DNA of 64,000 nucleotides from Actinospica robiniae DSM 44927 (lineage in GTDB: Bacteria > Actinomycetota > Actinomycetes > Streptomycetales > Catenulisporaceae): NCBI RefSeq assembly GCF_000504285.1, contig NZ_KI632511.1, positions 1 to 64,000 on the forward strand, read 5' to 3'. Made by a program: the position numbers and the translations under genes. How positions within the stretch are numbered: position 1 is the stretch's first letter; each line of letters opens with the position of its first letter. Under the pieces are notes generated by a model. It was not told the DNA's origin and made no database searches. It saw nothing but the letters and a program-made list of their open reading frames with translations. Shown here one piece after another: positions 37,658 to 47,155 of the stretch.

Positions 37658-39316
37658 TCAGGCGTGGGTGGTCTCCACCCCGGAGCCGATCTGCGCGTCG
37701 ACGTCGCCGATGTAGCCGTGCGCCTCGTCGTCGGGCAGCCGCACGGCGAGCGCCCAGTAGTAGATGCCGAGGCTGAACGCGGCCACGAGCAGCAGATCCC
37801 ACCACTGCGCGATCGCGGCCGTGGCGCCGCAGGAGGTCGTCCGGGCCGGGCCCTTCGAGCAGTAACGGCCCTGCCACGAGAGCAGGCCCATGCCGACGAG
37901 GTAGACCGGCAGCCACTGGGCCGCGCGCCAGTCCGGCTGCGGCAGGTGCGGGTTGAGCTTGAACAGGAAGTTCGCGCCGATGATCAGGTAGCCGAGGATG
38001 ATCGCGTAGCCGAGCTTCTGCAGCGTGTCCCAGCCGGACCAGTAGATGATCAGCCCGGAGACCATGAACGCGACCGGCGCCCAGAAGCCCCCGGCGGCCA
38101 GCCGGAACGGCCGGAAGCGGTCGCGGTCCTGCCGGCGCAGCGCGCCGAAGGCGAGCGGCGCGCCCGCGTACATCAGCACACTGGCCGAGGTGATGAAGCC
38201 GACCAGCGACTTCCAGGTCGGGAACGGCAGGAACGCGATGCAGCCGATGAGGAACGCGATCAGCAGTCCGAACCAGGGCACGCGGCGGGAGTTGGTCTTC
38301 TCGAACAGGTAGGGGACGTAGCCGTTGCGGGACAGGCCGTAGGACACGCGCGAGGACGCGGTGGTGTAGATCAGCCCGGTGCCCGAGGGCGAGATGATCG
38401 CGTCGGCGTAGAGGATCGTGCCCAGCCAGCCGAGGCCGAGCAGGGTGGCCAGGCCGGCGAACGGCCCGGCGTCGCCCTGGAAGGAGAGGTTCGCCCAGCC
38501 GTGCGCGAAGGCCGAGCTCGGCAGCGCGGCGATGAACACCACCTGCAGCAGGATGTAGATCAGAGCGCCGAGCAGCACCGACCCGAGCACGGCGCGCGGG
38601 ATGTCGTGCTGCGGGTTGCGGCTCTCGCCGGCGAGCTGGTCGGCCTGCTCGAAGCCGAGCAGCGCGAACATGATGCCGCCGGTGGAGACGGCCGAGAGCA
38701 CGCCCTCGCTGCCGGAGGGGGCGAAGCCGTCGATGCCGAAGTTCGAGCCGTGGAAGTGGCTCGCCGCGAACACGATGATCACCAGCGTCGGGATGGCGAT
38801 CTTCCACCAGGTCGCGGCCGAGTTGGTGTTCGCCAGCCGGCGCACGCCGAGGAAGTTGACCACGGTGAACAGGGCCATCAGCCCGATCGCGATCAGCAGG
38901 CCCTGCCAGGTGAGGGTGCCGTCGGCCTTCTGCAGCCAGCCCAGGTGCACCGACGCGTAGCTGATCGCGGCGTAGACCTCGATCGGCGCGACGGTGACGG
39001 CCTGCAGGTAGGAGAACCAGCCGAAGGACGCTCCGGCCACCGAGCCGTAGGCGTAGTGCGGGAAGCGGCCGGTGCCGCCGGCCACCGGATACGCGCCGCC
39101 GAGCTCGGCGTGCACGAAGGCCAGGATGATGATCGCCGTGACGCCGATGCCCCAGGACAGCAGCGCCGCGGTGCCGGCCGCCTGCGCCGCGAACAGCGCG
39201 CCGAAGAGCCAGCCGGAGCCGATGATCGAACCCATCGACGACCAGGTCAGGCCGATCAGCCCGATCTCCCGCTTGAGGCCGATACCGGTCGGTGCGGGCG
39301 TGAGGGAATCAGCCAT
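37658..39316 (-). CDS. APC-superfamily amino acid/polyamine permease
   Basis: 552 residues from ATG 39316. About 12-13 membrane segments. The first helices contain GLTWSSMGSIIGSGWLFGAL, the APC substrate-binding Gly-rich break (about residues 18-37), and SYGLSRNGYVPYLFEKTN lies in the characteristic cytoplasmic loop (about 335-352). It imports or exchanges an amino acid or amine by proton symport; specificity is not readable. It lies upstream of the AcoR-like gene on the same strand with a 90-bp gap, so linkage to the aldehyde operon (for example amine uptake) is possible only as inference. Confidence 0.9.
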   Translation of the reverse strand: MADSLTPAPTGIGLKREIGLIGLTWSSMGSIIGSGWLFGALFAAQAAGTAALLSWGIGVTAIIILAFVHAELGGAYPVAGGTGRFPHYAYGSVAGASFGWFSYLQAVTVAPIEVYAAISYASVHLGWLQKADGTLTWQGLLIAIGLMALFTVVNFLGVRRLANTNSAATWWKIAIPTLVIIVFAASHFHGSNFGIDGFAPSGSEGVLSAVSTGGIMFALLGFEQADQLAGESRNPQHDIPRAVLGSVLLGALIYILLQVVFIAALPSSAFAHGWANLSFQGDAGPFAGLATLLGLGWLGTILYADAIISPSGTGLIYTTASSRVSYGLSRNGYVPYLFEKTNSRRVPWFGLLIAFLIGCIAFLPFPTWKSLVGFITSASVLMYAGAPLAFGALRRQDRDRFRPFRLAAGGFWAPVAFMVSGLIIYWSGWDTLQKLGYAIILGYLIIGANFLFKLNPHLPQPDWRAAQWLPVYLVGMGLLSWQGRYCSKGPARTTSCGATAAIAQWWDLLLVAAFSLGIYYWALAVRLPDDEAHGYIGDVDAQIGSGVETTHA

Positions 39317-39408
39317 GGATTCCAATATATGGCCGTCTGCTCCTTTTGCCCGGAGCGACACGAGCGCGAGCGCTGAGTCAGTGGACGAAGAACTCGCTCG
39401 AGGGGCCG

Positions 39409-40635
39409 TCAGACGTCGGCGGCCAGACGGTAACCGCGCTTGGTGACCGTGCGGATCAGGTCGCCGTGCTCACCGAGGGCGGTTCGCAGGCGCGCGATGG
39501 TCGACTCGACCAGGTGCTGGTCGCGCTGCGGCCCGGGCGCGAGCACCGCGCTGCCGCCGAGCGGGCGCGGGTGCCAGACCCGTCGCAGCAGCTCGGCACG
39601 CGAGAGCACCCAGCCGGGGCGTTGCGCCAGTGCGGCCAACACCGCGGCGAGCAGCGGGGGCAGCAGCACCGGGTCGGGGTCGGGGTGTTCGACGTCCGGC
39701 TCGCGCTCGGCCTGCACGAGCACGGCGTTGCCCTGGATGATCAGGGTTCTCCCCTGCTCCACCGCGATCTCCTGGCGCATCCGCTCGGGCAGGTCGCGGC
39801 AGATCTGCGCGGCCAGCGCGCCCAGGCGGGCGCGGTCGGGCTGGATGACCGGGATCTCGTGCGCGAGCAGCGGGCCCGCGCACACCGGGCCGACGCAGGC
39901 GGCCGCGACCTGTTCGCGCAGGGCCGCGAGCACGCGGTCCCGGCCGAAGACGGCGTCTCGGGCGGCGGCCGCGTCCAGCAGGGCGCTGACGCCGGGCGCG
40001 GAGGTGAACGCGACCGCGTGCACCTCGCGCGCGACAATCGCCTCCACCAGCCGGTCCACCGCCAACTTGTCCTCGGGCTCGACCCACCGGTACACCGGCA
40101 CCGCGACCACCTGCGCGCCGGCCGCGCGCAGCTCCAGCGCCAGGTCGCAGTCGGCGCCCGGGTCGAGCGAGCCGTACTGCTGCACCGCGATGCGCTTGCC
40201 CGCCACGCCTCGGCCGATCAGGTAGTCGCGCACCTCGCTGCACAGCTCCGAGGCGGCCGAGAACTCCTCGCGCAGCCCGCTCGCGCGCACCGCGCCGGTG
40301 GCCTTCGGGCCGCGTGAGACCACGACCGTCCGGTGCAGGGCGCGGTCGAGCTCCTCGGCCAGGCCCCAGCCTTCGGCCGCGGAGATCCAGCCGCGCCAGC
40401 CGCGCCCGGTGGTGGCCACGACGTAGTCCAGCTGCTCGCGCAGGCACTCGCCGGTGGCCGCGCGCAGCTCGGCGTCGTCTTCGAGCGGGACCAGGCGCAG
40501 CGTGGGCGCCTCGAGCACGCGTGCGCCGCGGCGGCGCAGCAGGGCGGTGAGGTCCTCCCGGCGCCGGTCCGCGGTGACCGCGACCGTGAGCCCGAGCAGC
40601 GGCTGCTCGGCGAGGACGGGGACGGCGCGGGTCAT
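39409..40635 (-). CDS. nnaR: NnaR-like nitrate-assimilation regulator (HemD-like domain plus winged helix)
   Basis: 408 residues from ATG 40635, chosen for GGAG eight bases upstream; in-frame ATGs at 40656 and 40650 are alternatives. Residues about 15-265 form a uroporphyrinogen-III synthase (HemD) fold: VVATTGRGWRGWISAA, VQQYGSLDPGADCDLA, VAFTSAPGVSALLDAA. Residues about 315-405 form an OmpR-type winged helix ending STIARLRTALGEHGDLIRTV then KRGYRLAAD. This two-domain layout is that of NnaR, a co-activator with GlnR of nitrate/nitrite genes in Streptomyces and mycobacteria. It is divergent from nasA, as expected. Confidence 0.88.
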   Translation of the reverse strand: MTRAVPVLAEQPLLGLTVAVTADRRREDLTALLRRRGARVLEAPTLRLVPLEDDAELRAATGECLREQLDYVVATTGRGWRGWISAAEGWGLAEELDRALHRTVVVSRGPKATGAVRASGLREEFSAASELCSEVRDYLIGRGVAGKRIAVQQYGSLDPGADCDLALELRAAGAQVVAVPVYRWVEPEDKLAVDRLVEAIVAREVHAVAFTSAPGVSALLDAAAARDAVFGRDRVLAALREQVAAACVGPVCAGPLLAHEIPVIQPDRARLGALAAQICRDLPERMRQEIAVEQGRTLIIQGNAVLVQAEREPDVEHPDPDPVLLPPLLAAVLAALAQRPGWVLSRAELLRRVWHPRPLGGSAVLAPGPQRDQHLVESTIARLRTALGEHGDLIRTVTKRGYRLAADV

Positions 40636-40795
40636 GGTCGCAATCTCCATGATCACTGTTTCCGGGAGGTTGCCTCATCGCTACGCGCCGGTAAGGACCC
40701 GCTGCGATCCGTCGCCGACGCCGCATCCAAATCTTGGTCCGCCGGCGAAACCGGGGTGAGAACGCGGCGTCATCCGGGTCGCGCACTCTCGAGGC

Positions 40796-42910
40796 GTGGA
40801 CCTGAAGCGAACGACTCCCGCGGCGACGCACTGCCCTTACTGCGCGCTGCAGTGCGGCATGACCGTCGCGCCGGGCTCCGGGGCCGAGCCGGCCCGGGTG
40901 GCCGGTCGGGAGGACTTCCCGGTCAACGAGGGCGCGCTGTGCGGGAAGGGCGCGGCCGCGGCCGCGGTGCTCGACCCGGCCGTCCGGCTGACGGTGCCGC
41001 TCGTGCGCGACGCCAAGGACGCGCCGCTGCGCCCGGCGACCTGGGACGAGGCGCTGGAACGGGTGGCCCGCGAGTTCGCCGCGCGTCCGGCCGCGGCGGT
41101 GGGGATCTTCGGCGGCGGCGGGCTGACGAATGAGAAGGCTTATCTGCTCGGCAAGTTCGCCCGGGCGGTGCTGCGCACGCCGAACATCGATTACAACGGC
41201 CGGTTCTGCATGTCCTCGGCCGCCTTCGCCCAGCTGCGCGCCTTCGGCGTCGACCGCGGGCTGCCCTTCCCCGTCCGCGACCTGCGCGAGACCGGCGCGA
41301 TCCTGCTGGTCGGGGCGAACGTCGCGGACACGATGCCGCCGATCCTGCGGCACTTCACCGCGCAGCGCGACGCAGGGGGCTGGTTCGCCGTGGTGGACCC
41401 GCGCCGCACTCGGACCGCGGAGCAGGCGGACGTGCACGTGCAGCCGGTGCCGGGCACGGATCTGGCTCTGGCCAACGGATTGCTGCACATCGTGGTTGCG
41501 ACAGGGCTCTGTGACGAAGAGTACGTCGCGGCTCGTACCTCAGGGTTCGAGGAGGTACGCCGGATGGTGGCCGGTTACTGGCCGGAGCGAGTCGAGCAGA
41601 TTACCGGGGTGCCGGCGGCGCAGCTGCGGCTGGTCGCCGAGGAGCTGGCGGACGCCGCGCGGTCCGGGCGCGGCGCGATGATCCTGACCGCGCGCGGAAG
41701 CGAGCAGCACAGCGACGGCGCGGCGACCGTCTCGGCCTGGATCAACCTGGCCCTCGCACTCGGGCTGCCGGGCCGGCCGCACTCCGGCTACGCGCCGGTG
41801 ACCGGCCAGGGCAACGGGCAGGGCGGGCGCGAGCACGGGCAGAAGTGCGATCAGCTGCCCGGCTACCGCAAGCTCGACGACCCGGATGCGCGCAAGCACG
41901 TCGCCGCGGTCTGGGGCATCGACCCGTCCGACCTGCCCGGCCCGGGGCCTTCCGCGGTCGAACTGCTCGACCGCTGCGGCGCCGAGCGTGCGGACCGGAT
42001 CGACGCGCTGCTGGTCATGGGCTCGAACCCGGTGGTCTCCGCGCCCGCGGCCGGCGACCTCGAGGACCGGCTGCGCGACATCGGCTTCCTGGCCGTCGCA
42101 GACCTCGTGCTCTCCGAGACGGCGGCGCTCGCGGACGTGGTGCTGCCGGCCGCGCAGTGGGCCGAGGAGACGGGCACCACCACGAACCTGGAAGGCAGGA
42201 TCCTGCTTCGGGAAAGGGCCCTGACTCCCCCGCCCGGCGTGCGCACCGACCTGCAGATCATCGACGGTCTGGCGGCCCGGCTCGGACGCCCGCTCGGCGA
42301 CGACCCCGCCGAGGTCTTCGCCGAGCTGGGCGAGGCGAGCCGCGGCGGTATGGCCGACTACTCCGCAGTCACGCATCAACGCTTGCGCGACGGCGCGGAG
42401 TTGTACTGGCCGTGCGGCATCGACACCCCCGAGGGTACGCCGCGCCTGTTCACGGAACGCTTCGCCACGCCGGACGGCCGCGCCCGGTTCAACGCCGTGC
42501 AGTACCAGGGCGCTGCCGAGGAGCCGGACGCCGCCTACCCTTATCGGCTCACCACCGGCCGAGTGCTCTCGCAGTACCAGTCCGGCGCCCAGACCCGCCG
42601 GGTCGACGTGCTCAACCGCGCGGCGCCGGAGCCGTTCGTGGAGCTGCACCCGGATCTCGCGGCCGCCCATGCCATCGCCGAGGGCGAGCTGGTGGCGGTG
42701 ACCAGCCGACGCGGCACGGCCACCGCGCCGGCTCGGCTCTCCCGGGCCATCCGGCCGGACACCGTATTCATGCCTTTCCACTGGCCTGGCGCAGGCCGGG
42801 CGAACACAGTGACCAACCCGGCGCTGGATCCCCACTCGAAGATGCCCGCGTTCAAGGTCTGCGCCGTGCGGATCGGGGCGGCGGCCGGGCCGGACGGGGT
42901 GGCGCCATGA
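40796..42910 (+). CDS. nasA: Assimilatory nitrate reductase catalytic subunit (Mo-bis-MGD)
   Basis: 704 residues, cytoplasmic (no Tat signal). An N-terminal 4Fe-4S site is formed by C13-x2-C16-x3-C20 with C49 in ALCGKG. Molybdopterin domains follow, with NGRFCMSSAAFAQLRAFG carrying the Cys likely to ligate molybdenum (about 140), GQGNGQGGREHGQKCDQLPG (about 341-360) and the C-terminal dinucleotide domain LTTGRVLSQYQSGAQTRR to VTNPALDPHSKMPAFK. It reduces nitrate to nitrite. GTG start. The stop overlaps the next gene by 4 bp; electrons probably come from that FAD protein. The C-terminal BFD iron-sulfur domain of some NasA is absent. Confidence 0.94.
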   Translation: MDLKRTTPAATHCPYCALQCGMTVAPGSGAEPARVAGREDFPVNEGALCGKGAAAAAVLDPAVRLTVPLVRDAKDAPLRPATWDEALERVAREFAARPAAAVGIFGGGGLTNEKAYLLGKFARAVLRTPNIDYNGRFCMSSAAFAQLRAFGVDRGLPFPVRDLRETGAILLVGANVADTMPPILRHFTAQRDAGGWFAVVDPRRTRTAEQADVHVQPVPGTDLALANGLLHIVVATGLCDEEYVAARTSGFEEVRRMVAGYWPERVEQITGVPAAQLRLVAEELADAARSGRGAMILTARGSEQHSDGAATVSAWINLALALGLPGRPHSGYAPVTGQGNGQGGREHGQKCDQLPGYRKLDDPDARKHVAAVWGIDPSDLPGPGPSAVELLDRCGAERADRIDALLVMGSNPVVSAPAAGDLEDRLRDIGFLAVADLVLSETAALADVVLPAAQWAEETGTTTNLEGRILLRERALTPPPGVRTDLQIIDGLAARLGRPLGDDPAEVFAELGEASRGGMADYSAVTHQRLRDGAELYWPCGIDTPEGTPRLFTERFATPDGRARFNAVQYQGAAEEPDAAYPYRLTTGRVLSQYQSGAQTRRVDVLNRAAPEPFVELHPDLAAAHAIAEGELVAVTSRRGTATAPARLSRAIRPDTVFMPFHWPGAGRANTVTNPALDPHSKMPAFKVCAVRIGAAAGPDGVAP

Positions 42911-44175
42911 GCCTGGGACACATCTGCGTGGTCGGCGACGGTCTGGCCGGGAACATGTTCGCCCGGAGGCTGCTGACCTACCTGCCGCAAGCGCAGATCA
43001 CCGTATTCGGCGCCGACACCGCTCCCGCGTACAACAGAGTCCTGCTGCCGGACGTGCTGGCCGGCCGCACCGACCGCTCGCTGCTGGCGTTGCCCACGCC
43101 GGAAGGCCCGGGGCTGCGGCTGCGCACCGGAGCGCGCGTCTCACGCATCGACCGCGCCGCGAAGACCGTGACCACCGCGTCGGGCGACTCAGAACACTAC
43201 GACACCCTCGTACTGGCCACTGGCGCCAATCCGGTTCTGCCCGCGCTCACGGGCCTTCGCGATCCGTCCGGCCCGGGCGGGCTGCGCGAAGGAGTCCACA
43301 CCCTGCGCACCCTCGCCGACCTCGACGGCCTGCGCCCGGCAGCCTTGGCCGCGCACCGCGCCGTCGTCATCGGCGGCGGCCTGCTCGGCGTGCAGTGCGC
43401 CAGGGCTCTGATCTCGCTCGGCCCCAAGGTGGAGCTGCTGCATCAGGGCCCTCATCTGCTCGATCATCGGATCGACGACGTCGCCGGGGCGATCCTGGCG
43501 CGCACGCTGCGCGGCCACGGCGTCGAGGTGCACACCGAATGCCGCGTGCGCGGCGTCATCACGGCCGACGGCGTCGCGGACGGGCCCGGACCCGCGCGCG
43601 GAGTGCGGCTGGCCGACGGCGTGACCCTCGACTGCGATCTGGTGCTGTTCGCCTGCGGCGCCGCCCCGGCGAGCGCGCCGGCCGTCGCGGCAGGCCTGGC
43701 CGTGCGCCCGAGCACCGGCGGCGTCATCGTCGACGACTGGCTGCGCACGGTCACCGACACGGCGGTCTACGCCATCGGCGACTGCGCCGCGCCGATCTCC
43801 GGCGCCTGGCCCGGCCTCGCCGCCCCGGCCCTGGCCCAGGCCGAGTTCCTGGCCGCGCGACTGGCCGGACGGCCCACCCGAACCCCGCGGTACCAGGGCG
43901 CCGGCAGCGTCATCCGGCTCGGCGGCGACGGCCTGGACCTCGCCGTCCTGGACGCGCACGAACCGTTGGAACGGCCGCGCACCGTGCGGCTGGTGGACCC
44001 GGTCGCCGGGACCTACCGCTCCGTCACCGTCGGCGGCGGCCGCCTGCTCGGCTCGGTGCTGGTCGGCGACGTGTCCGCGGCCGCGCACCTGAGCCACCTG
44101 CTCACCCGGCCGGGACCGCTGCCGGCCGATCCGCTCGACCTGCTCATCGCGCCAGTGAAGGGAAGTCACCCATGA
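42907..44175 (+). CDS. FAD/NAD(P)H-dependent reductase of nitrate assimilation
   Basis: 422 residues from ATG 42907 (ATGA overlap with nasA). It is homologous to the N-terminal part of NirB: FAD motif VVGDGLAGNMFARRLL (about 8-23), AYNRVLLPDVLAG (about 42-54), TLVLATGANPVLPAL, NAD(P) motif VVIGGGLLGVQCARALISLG (about 154-173) and the FAD-closing VYAIGDCAAPI (about 290). It lacks iron-sulfur and siroheme domains. Placed between nasA and nirB, it most likely passes electrons from NAD(P)H to NasA, like the NasB/NasC-type electron-transfer subunits. Confidence 0.88.
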   Translation: MSLGHICVVGDGLAGNMFARRLLTYLPQAQITVFGADTAPAYNRVLLPDVLAGRTDRSLLALPTPEGPGLRLRTGARVSRIDRAAKTVTTASGDSEHYDTLVLATGANPVLPALTGLRDPSGPGGLREGVHTLRTLADLDGLRPAALAAHRAVVIGGGLLGVQCARALISLGPKVELLHQGPHLLDHRIDDVAGAILARTLRGHGVEVHTECRVRGVITADGVADGPGPARGVRLADGVTLDCDLVLFACGAAPASAPAVAAGLAVRPSTGGVIVDDWLRTVTDTAVYAIGDCAAPISGAWPGLAAPALAQAEFLAARLAGRPTRTPRYQGAGSVIRLGGDGLDLAVLDAHEPLERPRTVRLVDPVAGTYRSVTVGGGRLLGSVLVGDVSAAAHLSHLLTRPGPLPADPLDLLIAPVKGSHP

Positions 44176-46730
44176 GAATCCTGATCGTCGGATACGGCAT
44201 GGTCGGACACCGGTGTGCCGAACTGCTCGCCCAGCTCGGACCGGAGGCCGAGGTCTCCGTGCTGGCCAAGGAGGCCCGCCCGGCCTACGACCGGGTCCAT
44301 CTGACCTCTCTGTTCAGCGGCGCCACCGAGGCCGACCTGGGTTATCCGGACCCGCCCGGCGTCACCGTGCACCTCGGCGACGAGGCTGTCCTCCTCGACC
44401 GCGACGCTCGGACCGTCACGACCGCCTCCGGCGCGGTCCACCCGTATGACGTGCTGATCCTGGCCACCGGCTCGAAGCCTTTCGTGCCACCGGTGCCCGG
44501 CCACGACCTGACCGGCTGCTTCGTCTACCGCACGGTCGAGGACGTGGACGCGATCAAGGCGTACGCGGCGGCCCGCGCCGGGGACGGCTCCGGCGCGGTC
44601 GGGGCGGTGGTCGGCGGCGGCCTGCTCGGCCTCGAGGCCGCGGGCGCGCTCAGCTCGCTGGGCCTGACCACGCACGTGATCGAGTTCTCGCCGCGGCTGA
44701 TGCCCCTCCAGGTCGACGACGCCGGTGGCCTCGCGCTGCGCCAGCGGATCGAGGAGCTCGGCGTGTCCGTGCACACCAGCACCCGGACCGAGGCGGTGCG
44801 CGCGGGCGAGGACGGCTCGGCCGCCGTGATGCTGCTGGCCGCGGGCGAGGAGCAGCGCGAGCTGAAGACCGACGTCGTCGTCTTCGCTGCGGGCGTGCGA
44901 CCGTGGGACACGCTCGCCCGCGAGTACGGGCTCGAACTCGGCGAGCGCGGCGGCATCCGCGTCAACGAGCACTGCCGAACCTCCGACCCGCACGTCTACG
45001 CCATCGGCGAGTGCGCGCAGGCCGTGGACGGCCGCGTCTACGGCCTGGTGGCACCCGGTTACGCGCAGGCCGAGACGGCGGTTCGGCACATCCTGGACCG
45101 CGAGCCGAGGCCGTTCACCGGAGCGGATCTGTCCACCAAGCTCAAGCTGCTCGGCGTGGACGTGGCCTCGTTCGGCGACGCCTTCGGCGCCACGCCCGGC
45201 GCGTTGAACACACTGTATGCGGACGAGTCACAAGGACTGTACAAAAAGCTCGTGGTCACCGAGGAGGGCGAACTGCTCGGCGGCATCCTCGTCGGCGACG
45301 CAGCATCCTACGACGTGCTCAAGCCGATGGTCGGCAGCGGCGCCAAGCTCCCGGCCGCGCCGATCCAGCTGCTGCTGCCTGCCGCGGACGGCGAGGGCGC
45401 GGCAGGCCTCGGCGTCGGCTCGCTGCCGGAGTCGGCGACGATCTGCAGCTGCCACAACGTCAGCAAGGGCGAACTGCTGCAGGCGATCACAACAGAGGGC
45501 TGCGGTACCGTCAGCGCGCTGAAGTCGTGCACCAAGGCCGGCACCGGCTGTGGCTCGTGCGTGCCGATGCTGACGAAGCTGCTGGATGCGGCGGGCGTGG
45601 AGCAGTCCTCGGCGCTGTGCGCGCACTTCTCCCAGTCCCGCGCCGAGCTCTACGAGATCGTGCTGGTGCGCGGCGTCACGACCTTCGCGCAGCTCATCGC
45701 AGAACACGGAGTCGCGGCGGCGGGATCAGAGGGCTGCGAGATCTGCAAGCCGGCCGTCGCCTCGATCCTCGCCTCGCTCTCCGGCCGCCTGTTCGGCCAG
45801 ACGCACATCCTGACCGGCGAGCAGGCCGCACTCCAGGACACCAACGACCACTTCCTGGGCAACCTGCAGCGCAACGGCTCGTACTCGGTGGTCCCGCGCG
45901 TGCCCGGCGGCGAGATCACCCCGGAGAAGCTGATCGTGATCGGCGAGGTGGCGCGCGACTTCGGGCTCTACACGAAGATCACCGGCGGCCAGCGGATCGA
46001 CCTGCTCGGCGCGCGGGTCGAGCAGCTCCCGGCGATCTGGCAGCGGCTGGTGGACGCCGGCTTCGAATCAGGGCACGCCTACGGCAAGGCCGTGCGCACG
46101 GTGAAATCCTGCGTCGGCTCGAGCTGGTGCCGCTACGGCGTCCAGGACTCGCTGCGGATGGCCATCGACTTGGAGCTGCGCTACCGCGGCCTGCGTTCCC
46201 CGCACAAGATCAAGGCCGCGGTCTCCGGCTGCGCCCGGGAGTGCGCCGAAGCGCAGGGCAAGGACATCGGCGTGATCGCCACGGAGAACGGCTGGAACCT
46301 CTACGTCGGGGGCAACGGCGGCTTCCGGCCCCGGCACGCCGACCTGTTCGCCAAGGACCTGACCGAGGACGAGCTGGTCCGGGCGATCGACAGGTTCCTG
46401 ATGTTCTACATCCGCACGGCCGACCGGCTCGAGCGCACCGCGACCTGGATCGAGCGGATCGAGGGCGGGCTCGAGCACGTCAAGGCGGTCGTGCTGCAGG
46501 ACAGCCTCGGCCTCGGCGCCGAGCTCGACGCGCTGATGGCGGCGCACGTGGCGAACTACACCGACGAGTGGCGGGCGGCGCTGGACGACCCGGACACGCT
46601 CAGCCGCTTCGTCTCCTTCGTGAACGCGCCGGGCGAGGCCGATCCCTCGATCGAGTTTACCGCCGAGCGCGAGCAGATCAAACCCTTGTTGACCATCGGA
46701 CGAGCCGAGGACCTGGTGGGTGCGCGATGA
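44172..46730 (+). CDS. nirB: NAD(P)H nitrite reductase large subunit
   Basis: 852 residues from ATG 44172. FAD/NAD(P) domains: LIVGYGMVGHRCAELLAQLG (about 4-23) and VVGGGLLGLEAAGALSSLG (about 146-164). BFD-type [2Fe-2S] Cys set SATICSCHNVSKGELL and SCTKAGTGCGSCVPML (about 420-465). Ferredoxin-like sulfite/nitrite reductase half-domain, then the siroheme/4Fe-4S ligands VKSCVGSSWCRYG and VSGCARECAEAQGKDIG (about 640-700). It reduces nitrite to ammonium with six electrons. Start overlaps the preceding stop and the stop overlaps nirD, both as ATGA. Confidence 0.95.
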   Translation: MRILIVGYGMVGHRCAELLAQLGPEAEVSVLAKEARPAYDRVHLTSLFSGATEADLGYPDPPGVTVHLGDEAVLLDRDARTVTTASGAVHPYDVLILATGSKPFVPPVPGHDLTGCFVYRTVEDVDAIKAYAAARAGDGSGAVGAVVGGGLLGLEAAGALSSLGLTTHVIEFSPRLMPLQVDDAGGLALRQRIEELGVSVHTSTRTEAVRAGEDGSAAVMLLAAGEEQRELKTDVVVFAAGVRPWDTLAREYGLELGERGGIRVNEHCRTSDPHVYAIGECAQAVDGRVYGLVAPGYAQAETAVRHILDREPRPFTGADLSTKLKLLGVDVASFGDAFGATPGALNTLYADESQGLYKKLVVTEEGELLGGILVGDAASYDVLKPMVGSGAKLPAAPIQLLLPAADGEGAAGLGVGSLPESATICSCHNVSKGELLQAITTEGCGTVSALKSCTKAGTGCGSCVPMLTKLLDAAGVEQSSALCAHFSQSRAELYEIVLVRGVTTFAQLIAEHGVAAAGSEGCEICKPAVASILASLSGRLFGQTHILTGEQAALQDTNDHFLGNLQRNGSYSVVPRVPGGEITPEKLIVIGEVARDFGLYTKITGGQRIDLLGARVEQLPAIWQRLVDAGFESGHAYGKAVRTVKSCVGSSWCRYGVQDSLRMAIDLELRYRGLRSPHKIKAAVSGCARECAEAQGKDIGVIATENGWNLYVGGNGGFRPRHADLFAKDLTEDELVRAIDRFLMFYIRTADRLERTATWIERIEGGLEHVKAVVLQDSLGLGAELDALMAAHVANYTDEWRAALDDPDTLSRFVSFVNAPGEADPSIEFTAEREQIKPLLTIGRAEDLVGAR

Positions 46731-47155
46731 CGATCGAGATGGACACCGCCGAGATGGACACCGCAGTGGCGTTCGCCGCAGACACGCCGCCCGGCCCGGC
46801 CGCACGGGTGTGCCGGTACGAGGACCTGATCGCCGGGCGCGGGGTGGCCGTGCTACTGCCGGACATGACCCAGGCGGCCGTCTTCCGCACCTTCGACGGC
46901 CGGCTCTTCGGCGTCGGCAACCTCGACCCGGCCACCGGCGCGCACGTGATCTCGCGCGGTCTGACCGGCTCCCGCGACGGCGCGCCCACGGTGGCCTCGC
47001 CGATGCTCAAGCACGTCTACGACCTGGCCACCGGCCAGTGCGTGGACGGTCCGGCCGGGCGCGAGCCGTATGCCCTGGCCGTCTTCCCCGTGCGCTGCGA
47101 CGAAGGCGTCGTGTACATCCACACCGCTCCCCCGATCGTCGCTGGAGGCAATTAG
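46727..47155 (+). CDS. nirD: Nitrite reductase small subunit (Rieske-fold, cluster-less)
   Basis: 142 residues from ATG 46727 (ATGA overlap with nirB). The Rieske-like fold spans about 25-140: CRYEDLIAGRGVAVLLPDM, VFRTFDGRLFGVGNLDPATG, SPMLKHVYDLATGQCVDG. At the two loops where true Rieske proteins have C-x-H and C-x2-H, this sequence has DPATGAHVIS and SPMLKHVYD, so no [2Fe-2S] cluster is expected; this is normal for NirD. About 20 N-terminal residues are a loose extension with a repeated EMDTA. It supports NirB activity. Confidence 0.92.
   Translation: MTIEMDTAEMDTAVAFAADTPPGPAARVCRYEDLIAGRGVAVLLPDMTQAAVFRTFDGRLFGVGNLDPATGAHVISRGLTGSRDGAPTVASPMLKHVYDLATGQCVDGPAGREPYALAVFPVRCDEGVVYIHTAPPIVAGGN

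Noticed and set aside
40636-40795. Possible GlnR box (GAAAC-N6-GAGAA near 40748) between nnaR and nasA
   Set aside because: The match to the GlnR consensus is partial, and GC-rich promoters give such matches by chance.
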